A stretch of 64,000 nucleotides of DNA from Maribacter sp. PR1 (GCF_028464145.1 NZ_JAQPCG010000009.1:62001-126000); one strand, 5' to 3'. Shown: positions 46,553-54,785, numbered from the stretch's first letter. The notes: generated by a model from the letters alone, not told the origin. Translations and numbers: made by a program.

Positions 46553-47512
46553 TTAGTCTTTGGATGCTTTCCCCTTCATCCATACAGGCGTAGTGTCCGA
46601 TTTGTGATTACCGCCAATTATGTCCTTGTATAGTTCAGGTCTTCTAGCATTTTTGTATCTCCAACCTCCCGAAAGTTGGATTTTATCTTTTGTGATTTTT
46701 GAAATTGTAATTTCGTCTTCAAAAGATTTGATTTCGGACAAAACCTCTCCATAAGGGTCGATTATCATCGAATTTCCATTTTTTAAATGTTCGCCGTCAT
46801 AACCAATCGGGTTAGTGAATGCGTAGTAAACTCCATTATCATATGCCCTTGCAGGTAGCCATCGCATTAACCAACGTCTACCTTTGGGTCCGTCAAATTC
46901 CATTCTTAATGAAACTGGGTCGTTTTCACGATTTTGCCAATATTTATCATCTACATAATCTCGATGTGGCATTGCAGATGGTGTACAACCTGTTACGTGG
47001 GGAGCAAAGATTAGTTCTGCTCCTAGAAGGCTTGTCGCCCGAACGTTTTCTATTACGTTGTTGTCATAACAAATCAAAATTCCACATTTCCAACCAAGTA
47101 AGTCAAATAGACAATATTCGTTACCAGCAGACATATATTTACTTATAAAAGGATGAATTTTTCTATACTTAGCCACTATACCGTCTTTAGTAACGCAGAT
47201 ATAAGTATTGAAAATTTCTCCATTATCTTTTTCCACAAGACCAGCCAAAATCGGTATATCGAATTTTTTGGAAATCGCAATTAAGTTCTTCGTACTTTTT
47301 CCATGCGGCACTTCCTCTGCTAACTCTGTTATTTCCTCCAGATTTAAATCCTTTGTAAATGTATATGCGGTAATCGACATTTCGTGAAAACTGATTAAAT
47401 CCGCTCCGTTAGATTTTGCTTTTTCTGTAAGTTTTCGGATTACCGATAAGTTGTATGTTTTATCTCCATTTTTCGGTTGAAATTGAGCAACAGCAATATT
47501 TAGCTTATCCAT
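46553..47512 (-). CDS. nitrilase/carbon-nitrogen hydrolase-family protein
   Basis: 319 residues. The nitrilase triad is visible: Glu in SFHEMSITAY (about 44), Lys in AKYRKIHPF (about 115) and Cys in GILICYDNNVIENVRA (about 148). Active-site surroundings are intact, so it should hydrolyse a C-N bond in an amide or nitrile; the substrate is not predictable. The long insert PHRDYVDDKYWQNRENDPVS is typical of a subset of environmental nitrilase homologues. It is encoded just after an AraC-type gene on the same strand (75 bases), and the two form a cassette flanked by the 183-bp repeats. Confidence 0.88.
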   Translation of the reverse strand: MDKLNIAVAQFQPKNGDKTYNLSVIRKLTEKAKSNGADLISFHEMSITAYTFTKDLNLEEITELAEEVPHGKSTKNLIAISKKFDIPILAGLVEKDNGEIFNTYICVTKDGIVAKYRKIHPFISKYMSAGNEYCLFDLLGWKCGILICYDNNVIENVRATSLLGAELIFAPHVTGCTPSAMPHRDYVDDKYWQNRENDPVSLRMEFDGPKGRRWLMRWLPARAYDNGVYYAFTNPIGYDGEHLKNGNSMIIDPYGEVLSEIKSFEDEITISKITKDKIQLSGGWRYKNARRPELYKDIIGGNHKSDTTPVWMKGKASKD

Positions 47513-47587
47513 ATGATTAACAATTTGAATGCAAAATTATGGATTGATTTCTTATGAAAATTGGACAAACCCGACAATTGATAATTC

Positions 47588-48385
47588 TTAAATCTCAATA
47601 AGATTAACGGCAAGTCGCGGTGTATTTAGATATTTAGAAGGTACCAAGCCTACTGTTTTTTTAAATTCTTTTATAAGATGAGCTTGGTCGTAATAGCCAG
47701 CTTGAAGGCTTAAATTAGTCAAAGAAGAAAAACCACTTTGATTTCTCAATAAACTTAAAAAGTAATGTAGTTTAATATTGCTGATGAATTTTTTTGGATT
47801 AATACCAATTTGATTGAAAAACATTCTTTGCACTTTTCTCTCATTGATCCCTGCCTCTTTACAAAGTTCATTAACAGAGATGTTACCCCTTTTTTTGTGA
47901 ACAATTTGAATGGTATTAATTAGAATAGGATTTAAAGTATAATCAGATAATTTTAATTTTTTAGTGAAATAGAAATTTAAATAATTGATTACTTCACTAG
48001 GATTTGAGCTTAATTCCAAGCGGTTCTTAAGTTCAAGAATCTCTTTACCAAAAATTAGGTAAGAGTCTTCAAAATCATTAAAATAATTAGTTGCAGAAAT
48101 ACCAGTTAAGCCATATAAGCCAAAAGGTTGAAATAATACAATTACTATAGATGTAGTTCCTTTGATGCTAAAATCTTGATTTTCTGAAATTTGTCCAAAA
48201 ATGAAAGTTTCGGGTAATGCAGCCTTTGAATTTAGCGAAAGGAATTCCTTTTTTTTTAATGTAAAGACTAGCCCATTATAACCATTTGAAAAATGTCTAT
48301 ATCGTTTTCGACCATTAGACGGAATGTCAAATATTAAATAGTGTTTAATAAATTCACAAAGATTATGAGATGGTGCGAATTGCAT
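47588..48385 (-). CDS. AraC-family transcriptional regulator
   Basis: 265 residues. An N-terminal sensing part (DUF6597-like: HNLCEFIKHYLIFDIP, ETFIFGQISENQDFSIKG) is followed by the two-helix-turn-helix AraC domain at about 160-255 (ISVNELCKEAGINERKVQRMFFNQIGINPKKFISNIKLH, then SLTNLSLQAGYYDQAHLIKEFKKTVGLVPSKYL). It lies directly upstream of the nitrilase gene on the same strand and is its likely local regulator. Confidence 0.87.
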   Translation of the reverse strand: MQFAPSHNLCEFIKHYLIFDIPSNGRKRYRHFSNGYNGLVFTLKKKEFLSLNSKAALPETFIFGQISENQDFSIKGTTSIVIVLFQPFGLYGLTGISATNYFNDFEDSYLIFGKEILELKNRLELSSNPSEVINYLNFYFTKKLKLSDYTLNPILINTIQIVHKKRGNISVNELCKEAGINERKVQRMFFNQIGINPKKFISNIKLHYFLSLLRNQSGFSSLTNLSLQAGYYDQAHLIKEFKKTVGLVPSKYLNTPRLAVNLIEI

Positions 48386-48440
48386 AGTATTAATATTAAA
48401 TACACTAAATATAATTCATGTCGATTGGCTGCTTGTGCAT

Positions 48441-48623
48441 AACGCCCTGCTATACGCAGTGACGTTCTGGGTTTTAAATTATGTGAATTTATTCACAAAT
48501 AATTTGAAAGACAATAAGAACGTTGCCGAATTGCCTTTAGGTACTGTTGGGTCGGGTTTTTGGTGTTTTAGATCGTGGTGCCGTAGGTCTCGGGTCCCGA
48601 CTGCATTGGCAATTTGGTTTAGC
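48441..48623. repeat. 183-bp hairpin-rich direct repeat, copy 2
   Basis: Same length and orientation as copy 1. The long stem keeps pairing although one base changed (CCGAATTGCC against GGCAATTTGG leaves a G-T wobble), and the GTCGGG/CCCGAC stem is unchanged. It lies upstream of the AraC-nitrilase operon and beside the truncated recombinase gene. From 48624 to 48750 the sequence is GC-richer and includes GATAGTTTACAAAGTT and CATAGTTTACACC, a duplicated AYAGTTTACA that may be a transposon end. Confidence 0.85.
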
Positions 48624-48707
48624 GGGGCGTTGGGACGGATGCCCAAGGGGCGGGAATTGCGGAACAATGTAGCGACTTGGTTGGGGCCGGAGGCTTTCAA
48701 ATGTTCG

Positions 48708-49052
48708 TTAAGGCAGATAGTTTACAAAGTTAAAGGGACATAGTTTACACCATATTTTGACTTCAACAATTGACAAATAGTTCAATTTACCTTGACCAGA
48801 TAGTTTGTTTAGAATATCATTTGCACGAGCTTCCTCTTTTAATAAAAGTGTATTCAATCCGGCAATGGATTCCGTCCTGGTGTAGTTTCTTTTAATGGAA
48901 CCTTTTTGATGATCCCAAAATATTTCGGATATTGAAAAACCAGTTGCGATGGAAGTTGTTTTTCGCAAATGGGTAAGGCGAAAAATGATAGGGTACGAGC
49001 CATCTTTTTTCGCTCTTCTGTTATCCAATAACAGGGTCAAATACGTTCTCAT
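48708..49052 (-). pseudogene. tyrosine recombinase, N-terminal fragment
   Basis: 114 codons, of which the first 95 or so look like the N-terminal arm-binding domain of Bacteroidetes tyrosine recombinases: MRTYLTLLLDNRRAKKDGSYPIIFRLTH, TSIATGFSISEIFWD, then a helical region to GKLNYLSIVEVK. A full protein has about 400 residues with the catalytic R-H-R-Y set near the C-terminus, which is missing. The 3' break is at about 48750, next to the GC-rich junction. Upstream lie TTTGCAAAC (49075-49083) and a tandem TCAATTGAGG pair (near 49110), the kind of motif seen around such genes. Confidence 0.8.
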
Positions 49053-49293
49053 TTACTTCAAGTTAGAAAAAAAATTTGCAAACAAATGCTTGATTTCATT
49101 TGATGTCAATTGAGGTCAATTGAGGTCAAAATAAATGTAACATATTGAATTTCAATAAAATATATTGATTTTGGTTTTTGGAAGATTTACCCTTAAAGCG
49201 GCGGTTGAGCATCCCCCTTCAAGACAATGAACCAATTACATTATGCTTTACGCTTTGTACCTTATACCCGATGGTTTCCTTTTGGGGCAATAT

Positions 49294-50313
49294 TCATTCT
49301 TTATGGAAAATATGGTGCTGTGTTGCCGTAAAGTAATCCAGAAACACCCGGTTCAAAGGATGTCCGTTACCCGCTGCCCGTACGCCGAGTTTTGGATATA
49401 TGCCGATAATGGCCTTTGAAATAGAGGGTACCGAACCGGATGCTCTTTGATGTATTTTGGTCTTCCATGGAATGGGAATATCCTGAGCCTTATTTATTTT
49501 TGTCTGTATTTGATGGGCATAATCTTGTAAAACACCCAGTTCTTCGTGAAGTAAGCTTTCAAGGACCGTAAGGGAGGTACCTTGCCGGTTCATCTTTTGG
49601 GCTTCCATTAAAAAATGTTCCGCCATGCCGATATAGTTGACCCATAGGGTCAAATCGGAAAAAATCGAAAAGGGCACCTTGAATATAGGCTGTGGCAAGT
49701 ATAATTTGTCATATAAAAAACTGTATTTCGCATGAACCCATTCGGACCGAACCGCAAAGGAATGGGTCGCGGTGGCCTTTAGCCCCATGGTCTTCCAGTC
49801 CTCGATAATCTGTACCTGCTTTATTGGAAGTACGAAGGATCGTACCATGGGTTCCCCATTAGTGTCCACCACTTCCCTACCCGATTCCCAAATCTTAGCG
49901 TTTAAGGTAAAATGGGTAAGCAAGGGTGCACCTGTGGCATAGCGCCATTCCCCGGAAACCACGTACCCTTCCCCATGTCGTTCCGCGATACCCGAAACCC
50001 CTCCACTTCCTCCGAAAATAGGTTTTTTCGAACCAAGAAAGATTTCCTTGGCCACGGTCGTTTTAAGGTTGCCCACAAAAAAGTTGGCTCCGCTGCACAG
50101 GGTCACGGTCCATCCAAGACTGCCGTCAATCTGGGCCAAAATCCGTAATGCTTCCAAGCCCTGCAACAAGGACACTTCCATCCCACCGTAAACCTTAGGC
50201 ACCCATAGGTTCCAGAGATTTTTGGAGGCAACTTCCTTTAACACCTCATCCACAAAGTAGTCCCTTCCAAAGGTCAGCTTCTTAAAGGCCAGCATAGGTT
50301 CTATCGCTTTCAT
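49294..50313 (-). CDS. acyl-CoA dehydrogenase-fold flavoprotein in a thiamine operon
   Basis: 339 residues. Acyl-CoA dehydrogenase/flavin monooxygenase (HpaB/DszC-like) features: LWNLWVPKVYGGMEVSLLQGLEALRILAQIDGSLGWTVTLCSG, FGGSGGVSGIAERHGEGYVVSGEWRYATGAPLLTHFTLNA, and WKTMGLKATATHSFAV, the flavin-contact region. It is shorter than many relatives and ends with a helical bundle. It overlaps the thiamine transporter gene by 32 bases (14 if the internal ATG at 50295 is used) and so should be under the TPP riboswitch. A role in salvage or modification of thiamine or its breakdown products is inference from this linkage. Confidence 0.75.
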   Translation of the reverse strand: MKAIEPMLAFKKLTFGRDYFVDEVLKEVASKNLWNLWVPKVYGGMEVSLLQGLEALRILAQIDGSLGWTVTLCSGANFFVGNLKTTVAKEIFLGSKKPIFGGSGGVSGIAERHGEGYVVSGEWRYATGAPLLTHFTLNAKIWESGREVVDTNGEPMVRSFVLPIKQVQIIEDWKTMGLKATATHSFAVRSEWVHAKYSFLYDKLYLPQPIFKVPFSIFSDLTLWVNYIGMAEHFLMEAQKMNRQGTSLTVLESLLHEELGVLQDYAHQIQTKINKAQDIPIPWKTKIHQRASGSVPSISKAIIGIYPKLGVRAAGNGHPLNRVFLDYFTATQHHIFHKE

Positions 50314-50881
50314 TGTCCAGTATTTTTTTCCATTCGATATATCCAGAAACGGCTACTACGAATAAAAACGCGGTGAGCCCGGCATAGATATATAACCCCT
50401 TATATAGTAAGAGAGGTATGGATATCAGGTTGCTGATGTTCAAATATATCCAGTTTTCGATCTTTCGTTTGGCCATCAGCCACATCCCTGCCCATGCAAA
50501 GGCACAGGCCAAGGCGTCCCAAAAAGGCACATCGGAATCGGTATGTTGGGAGAGCCAATAAGCCATCAACGCAAAGCATCCGAGAACGATGCCCAGGGCA
50601 ATAATCTTTTCTTTACGTGTTGTATAGGAAATCGGAGCTGCCTTTTGCCGTTTTCCCATTTTCCAATAGAACAGGCCGTAACAGCTCATCACAAGGTAAT
50701 AGAGATTGAGGAGGATGTCGGCATAGAGACGGGATTGGTACATCACCCAAAGGCTGATCAGTATGGCCACGATCCCGAAAAAATAATTGTTCACGTTGTT
50801 CTGTCGTGCCAATAGCACTTGAACGACACCGAAGGTCGTACCCACCCATTGTAAGATATTTAATTGTGAAAACAGTTCCAT
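50282..50881 (-). CDS. pnuT: PnuC-family transporter, probable thiamine transporter PnuT
   Basis: 199 residues from ATG 50881 (MELFSQLNILQWVGTTFGVVQVLLARQNNVNNYFFGIVAILISLWV). The frame is open further upstream but that part overlaps the riboswitch leader. About seven helices and the PnuC signatures (NNVNNYFFG, YYLVMSCYGLFYW, WDALACAFAWAGMWLMAKRKIENWIYLNISNL) are visible. PnuC relatives placed behind TPP riboswitches in Bacteroidetes are called PnuT and import thiamine. It is the first gene after the riboswitch and shares an operon with the flavoprotein. Confidence 0.88.
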   Translation of the reverse strand: MELFSQLNILQWVGTTFGVVQVLLARQNNVNNYFFGIVAILISLWVMYQSRLYADILLNLYYLVMSCYGLFYWKMGKRQKAAPISYTTRKEKIIALGIVLGCFALMAYWLSQHTDSDVPFWDALACAFAWAGMWLMAKRKIENWIYLNISNLISIPLLLYKGLYIYAGLTAFLFVVAVSGYIEWKKILDNESDRTYAGL

Positions 50882-50951
50882 GATTTTCGAGTATGGTCTA
50901 TAAACGACATGGAGACCCAAAATGGAACACGGGCCGCAATGGCCCATTTAC

Positions 50952-51044
50952 ATTCCCTACGCCAGTATTATCTGGATCAGGTGTGAAGTCCTCGACTTCC
51001 GGGTATGATCTCAGCCCTTGTAAAGGGCACCCCATGTTGGGAAT
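50952..51044 (-). promoter_or_regulatory. TPP riboswitch (THI element)
   Basis: On the - strand the conserved parts are present in order: GGGGTGCCC, GGGCTGAGAT, ACCC, then CACCTGATCCAGATAATAC and TGGCGTAGGGAA. These are the pyrimidine-sensing CTGAGA and the diphosphate-side ACCTGAT...GCGTAGGGAA segments. It lies about 70 bases upstream of the pnuT start. A GGGCC/GGCCC hairpin follows between riboswitch and gene (about 50930-50950), without a T-run, so control may be at translation. High TPP should switch the operon off. Confidence 0.95.
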
Positions 51045-51119
51045 AAAGTTAGGCAATCCCAAGGACTTTCCGACCTTGATTTCGGGGTGCGCTATGGAAT
51101 CGTGAAAAATCCAACAACT

Positions 51120-52736
51120 TTAGGTCCCTTTGGTATATCCCTGTTCCGGACCCTTAAATATCGACCGTACTTCCCGGTGTACCTTGAGGTAATGTTCGTG
51201 CAATTCCTTATCCGTAATATGTACTGGTTTTGGCAGGCCCTTTTGGATATTAGGCTTGGGAAACCGCACCTTTCGGTCCTTCCCATCCGCAAAGACCACA
51301 AACTCCCCTTGTAGTAATCGAAAGAAAACCTCCGCCCTACGTTTGGACACCTCCTTCTCCCCTTCCGTGATGCGTCGCTCCAGGCTCAGCCCCGAACTTT
51401 TGCTCACGCTACGGGTAGGCATTTTGACCAGTTCAAAGAAGCGCTCATAATATCTGGCCGTATCCGGATCGTTCACCTTGCCAAAGAATTGATAAGACAG
51501 GTTGGAGAGGATGGCCTTGCTGGCCTTTTCCCCGTACATCATATCGTTCTGGACCTTGTCCTGCAACACGTATACACTTACAATGTCATAGCTTCGCAGT
51601 GTGGCCGGGATGCGGTGCATGTTCAACAACCGGAGCGTCGAGGCCTCTTCCAACAACATGAAGGAAGGTTTGCGGTAGCGCTGGCTCATCTGTTTGGATA
51701 TGGTATGGATGATGGTGGCGATGACCGGGGAAAGGGAAGCGTCCTTCTGTGGATTGTTCACCAGGGCGATGACCGAGGGATGCCTTTCATGATTGAGGTC
51801 CAGGGGAAGCTCGTCTGCGGAGAGTACCATGAAAATTTTTCGGGTGCTGATCTTTTTGATGGCATTGGCCAAAGTACTCAACACCCCTGCCGTCTGCCGC
51901 TCCGACCCTACCCCGCTGACAAAGGCATCGGCCATGGCACGGGAAGTGATATTTCCTCTTAAGAACTTTATCAGGCTTTTAATCCCCAATTGTTGGTACA
52001 GGGCCATCAGGTGCGGCAAGGTACAGAAATCGGGGTAATCCGTTTTGAGCCGCCATATGAGCCCACTGATCAGGCCTTCCGCCGCATCCTTAAAGAAACG
52101 GGAGGTACTGTTGTCATCGGAATCCCGGTGCTCCATCAGGTTCTCCAATAGCACCCGGGACACCTCATGGACACTTTCCTCATCGGGCAGGTATCTCGGG
52201 GCGATGGGATTCACCCGATTATAGATCGGTCCAAAGGAGACGATATGGAAGGGTACACTTTGATCCTTCCACAAAGGGCAGGCCATTTCCGTGATCTCGA
52301 AATCCTTATAGTCATGGATGATCCCCGAGAAGCCCTGTTGACTAAAGTGTTTTAAAAAACCATAGATCACGCTCTCGGTCTTCCCGCTCCCGGCCGAGGC
52401 CATTACGGACACTCCTCTTCGGATGTTGCCCAATATCAAGGGACGGCCCCTTACCTTCAATTTCACCTCAAAGACCTTGGAAGGCTTATGGGTGTCCCTG
52501 TAATAATCCACAAGGGCAAAGCTCACGGTATGTACGAACAAAATGGGCAGCCACAGCCACAAGGAGGTTTCCAGAAAGGAGGCCCAACCCCAAAAAATCC
52601 AACTGACTATGGCCATAGCGACGATCAGCCCCAACATCAGGACCGTCCCATATTTAATGTACCGAGTGGCCAGTAAGGATAGCCCTGCCCCTATAATTAA
52701 ACAAACCCCTATTTCCATCCATCCCAGATTTTCCAT
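51120..52736 (-). CDS. type IV coupling protein (VirD4/TraD-like ATPase)
   Basis: 538 residues. Three N-terminal membrane helices (about 8-25, 30-50, 58-78) precede a P-loop ATPase domain: Walker A MASAGSGKTESVIYG at about 112-126, then GIIHDYKDFE, and Walker B PSFMLLEEASTLRLLNM. The motif YDIVSVYVLQDKVQNDMMYG fits the coupling-protein core. It brings the relaxase-DNA complex to the secretion channel. It follows the relaxase gene by 11 bases. The VirB-type genes it would serve are encoded at 1.4-8.3 kb on the other strand. Confidence 0.9.
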   Translation of the reverse strand: MENLGWMEIGVCLIIGAGLSLLATRYIKYGTVLMLGLIVAMAIVSWIFWGWASFLETSLWLWLPILFVHTVSFALVDYYRDTHKPSKVFEVKLKVRGRPLILGNIRRGVSVMASAGSGKTESVIYGFLKHFSQQGFSGIIHDYKDFEITEMACPLWKDQSVPFHIVSFGPIYNRVNPIAPRYLPDEESVHEVSRVLLENLMEHRDSDDNSTSRFFKDAAEGLISGLIWRLKTDYPDFCTLPHLMALYQQLGIKSLIKFLRGNITSRAMADAFVSGVGSERQTAGVLSTLANAIKKISTRKIFMVLSADELPLDLNHERHPSVIALVNNPQKDASLSPVIATIIHTISKQMSQRYRKPSFMLLEEASTLRLLNMHRIPATLRSYDIVSVYVLQDKVQNDMMYGEKASKAILSNLSYQFFGKVNDPDTARYYERFFELVKMPTRSVSKSSGLSLERRITEGEKEVSKRRAEVFFRLLQGEFVVFADGKDRKVRFPKPNIQKGLPKPVHITDKELHEHYLKVHREVRSIFKGPEQGYTKGT

Positions 52737-52747
52737 TGTCCTATGTG

Positions 52748-53767
52748 TTATATTCCTATCGAACCCGATTCCAGGGCCTTTCCGATACCCCGTTTCAATT
52801 GCATTAAGGCCTTATAGGCCAGCTGAGCCTTGTTGACGGGAATGTTCGGTATGTTAATTCCCGCCTTGAACAACAATAGTTTTGCCGCTTGCCTTTCATT
52901 GTGGGGAAGGCCCAAAAGTGCGGTAAAAAAACGTTTGGGATCCTTGTCCAAAAGGTTACGGGCATGGTAGGTCTCCACAAAGTTCCTGCGGTATCCGAAC
53001 TGCCGATCGAATGTCTTTTCGGCTGCCCTATAGAATTTGTCCCGGTCAAAGCCCTGTTTGACCTTCACGCCGTGCAGGATGGTCTCCGAGGTCCGGAATT
53101 TGGATCCTGGGGACAGGCTATGGGTATTGGTGGCATCCATCCGGCTAACAATGATATGGATATGGCTTTGGTGGCCCTTTTTGGCCATCCCGGGAACGAT
53201 GCGTTTACCTTGCAATTGATGTGGTGCCTCCTTTTCCAAGGCCTGTATCTGCTCCCGCAGCTTTGCGACATCCCCTTGTTCCCTTCCTTCGTGGATGGCC
53301 CTGGTCCTATTTTGAAGTTCCAATATTTTGCTGGCAAACGCCTGGTTTTCTTTGACCTCCCGATCTTTTTCGGAATAGGTGCGTTCCCGCTCCAGTTTTG
53401 CAAAATAGCGGATATCCCCTACGGTCACTTGCCGGTCGCGATAAAAAGAGGCGGCATAGGTCTTCATGACCTCTCGGGTATATTGCCGAAGCTTTTGGGG
53501 GTCGTTCCCGATATGTTCGAGTTCCCGTTGGGAGGGGCTGACCACTAGGGAATAGAACTTGGGCTCGTGCTTTTTGAGCTTGGCCGTATTGGCATCGATT
53601 TCGGCAATGACCCGTTCCACATCGATATGATTTTCCTCTTGATTGAAATAGTGCTCCTGTTCGCCAGGTGCCTTTCCTTCGTTTTCCTTCTCCAGATAAT
53701 TGACAAAATCCCGGACGCTTCCCCGAAAATTGTTACCTAATTGTTGGCGTGTAATGGCGATGTACAT
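52748..53767 (-). CDS. MobB-like relaxase (DUF5712 type)
   Basis: 339 residues. The N-terminus MYIAITRQQLGNNFRGSVRD continues to FVNYLEKEN, with Tyr residues as candidates for the DNA-nicking residue. KFYSLVVSPSQRELEHIGNDP is followed by the metal-binding HUH-type string QSHIHIIVSRMD near residue 210. The C-terminal helical part (RRNFVETYHARNLLDKDPKRFFTALLGLP) matches the shifted frame of the relic at 40509, which confirms both. It lies between bfmA (2-base gap) and the coupling protein, the usual mob order. It should nick the oriT-like block upstream of bfmA. Confidence 0.87.
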   Translation of the reverse strand: MYIAITRQQLGNNFRGSVRDFVNYLEKENEGKAPGEQEHYFNQEENHIDVERVIAEIDANTAKLKKHEPKFYSLVVSPSQRELEHIGNDPQKLRQYTREVMKTYAASFYRDRQVTVGDIRYFAKLERERTYSEKDREVKENQAFASKILELQNRTRAIHEGREQGDVAKLREQIQALEKEAPHQLQGKRIVPGMAKKGHQSHIHIIVSRMDATNTHSLSPGSKFRTSETILHGVKVKQGFDRDKFYRAAEKTFDRQFGYRRNFVETYHARNLLDKDPKRFFTALLGLPHNERQAAKLLLFKAGINIPNIPVNKAQLAYKALMQLKRGIGKALESGSIGI

Positions 53768-53769
53768 GG

Positions 53770-54354
53770 TTATCTATTTTTGAGTTTTGTTCGGTATTTC
53801 TCGATTGCCCCGGCATTGAGCTCCACTTGGAGATGGTCCTTGCCAAATGGGTTATGGAACACGGAGATATGGTCCAGTACATAGGCAAAATCATCCTTAA
53901 GTTCTTGCAATTGTTCCTCCAAACGGTCATAGCGGATCTTGGGAACGGTAATCTCCGTATCCAAGGCTTCGGGTTCGGTGGTCTCCTTGTTCTCCGTCAA
54001 CCGTTCCTCGATAAAATCAAAATCGGTGTCCCATTCCTCTCCGTTGGATTCCAGTTCCTGTTCAAAGAGCGCCTGGATCATGCTTACGGTAGGCAGGGTC
54101 TGTTCCTTTTCGATACTGCGCATGATGGCCACCACGGCATTAAAGCGCCGTTTGATCAGGTATTTTAAGCTGGCAATGGTCTCGTGTATCCGCTCGTCGG
54201 GGGAGATTCCGTTATGCTCGAAAAATTCCACCATGGCCAATAGGGTCATGGAATGTGATTTCCCTTGGCGTTTGGAAAAGCCCTTGAATTTCGTGAGTAC
54301 CGATCGTTTGATGCACACGGTCCGAAACGGTTCCTTTTCGTATCCCTTATCCAT
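53770..54354 (-). CDS. BfmA/BtgA-family mobilisation protein
   Basis: 194 residues. A ribbon-helix-helix-like start (FRTVCIKRSVLTKFKGFSKRQGKSHSMTLLAMVEFFEHNGI) is followed by KYLIKRRFNAVVAIMRSIEKEQTLPTVSMIQALFEQEL and an acidic, coiled-coil C-terminal half. Proteins of this family bind oriT and assist the relaxase. It is the first gene of the - strand mob operon and lies 130 bases downstream of the oriT-like block. Its decayed counterpart at 39919 has the same length. Confidence 0.87.
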   Translation of the reverse strand: MDKGYEKEPFRTVCIKRSVLTKFKGFSKRQGKSHSMTLLAMVEFFEHNGISPDERIHETIASLKYLIKRRFNAVVAIMRSIEKEQTLPTVSMIQALFEQELESNGEEWDTDFDFIEERLTENKETTEPEALDTEITVPKIRYDRLEEQLQELKDDFAYVLDHISVFHNPFGKDHLQVELNAGAIEKYRTKLKNR

Positions 54355-54483
54355 TTTTTTAGCTTAAAAATTTATTGTTTTTATTGGCCCCAGCGCATTT
54401 TTACGTTAAAAACGTTCCAAGGCCCAATCTCTTAAAATATCACATCCCCTGTAAACAGGGGTTCTGCGAAGCAATCCTGATCG

Positions 54484-54643
54484 GTAGGACGCGCGAGCGT
54501 GCTACCCTCTTGCTTCTCCTTTTTGTCCCGCAGGGACAAATAGGATTCGCACAACATGACCCAAGGGTCGGTTGCTTATGTTCTAAAAATCAAATCGAAG
54601 GGTACGGACTTTGGGAAAGTCAAATCAATGTAGCTATCCGTAC
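54484..54643 (-). other. putative oriT of the intact mobilisation module
   Basis: Read on the - strand: GTACGG at 54643 to CCGTAC at 54602, including TTGATTTGACTTTCCCAAAG, which itself holds a GACTTT/AAAGTC hairpin. Next is the hairpin TTTGTCCC/GGGACAAA (54540-54522), then AGCAAGAGGGT (54514-54504), then the stem GTAGCACGC/GCGTCCTAC (54505-54484, one mismatch). Order, spacing and the 11-mer AGCAAGAGGGT match the block at 39577-39731. It lies upstream of bfmA, where origins of transfer are found in related elements. Confidence 0.68.
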
Positions 54644-54697
54644 GTAAAATGTGTTGTTCAACAACATGGTAAATATATGGAATTTAAGGGTTTAATA

Positions 54698-54735
54698 GGC
54701 CAAAAAGCCCATCATAATAAATGGGCCTTTTTGGC
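54698..54735 (-). terminator. terminator of the ssb-radC side
   Basis: GGCCAAAAAGCCCAT and ATGGGCCTTTTTGGCC form a long stem with an AT-rich loop. T-runs lie inside both arms, so it can work in both directions. It sits 50 bases downstream of the radC-like stop and before the oriT-like block. Confidence 0.75.
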
Positions 54736-54785
54736 CTTGTTTGAAGGCTTCCCCTTGGGGTTCGCTTAGCATCGTGGGCTAACAA

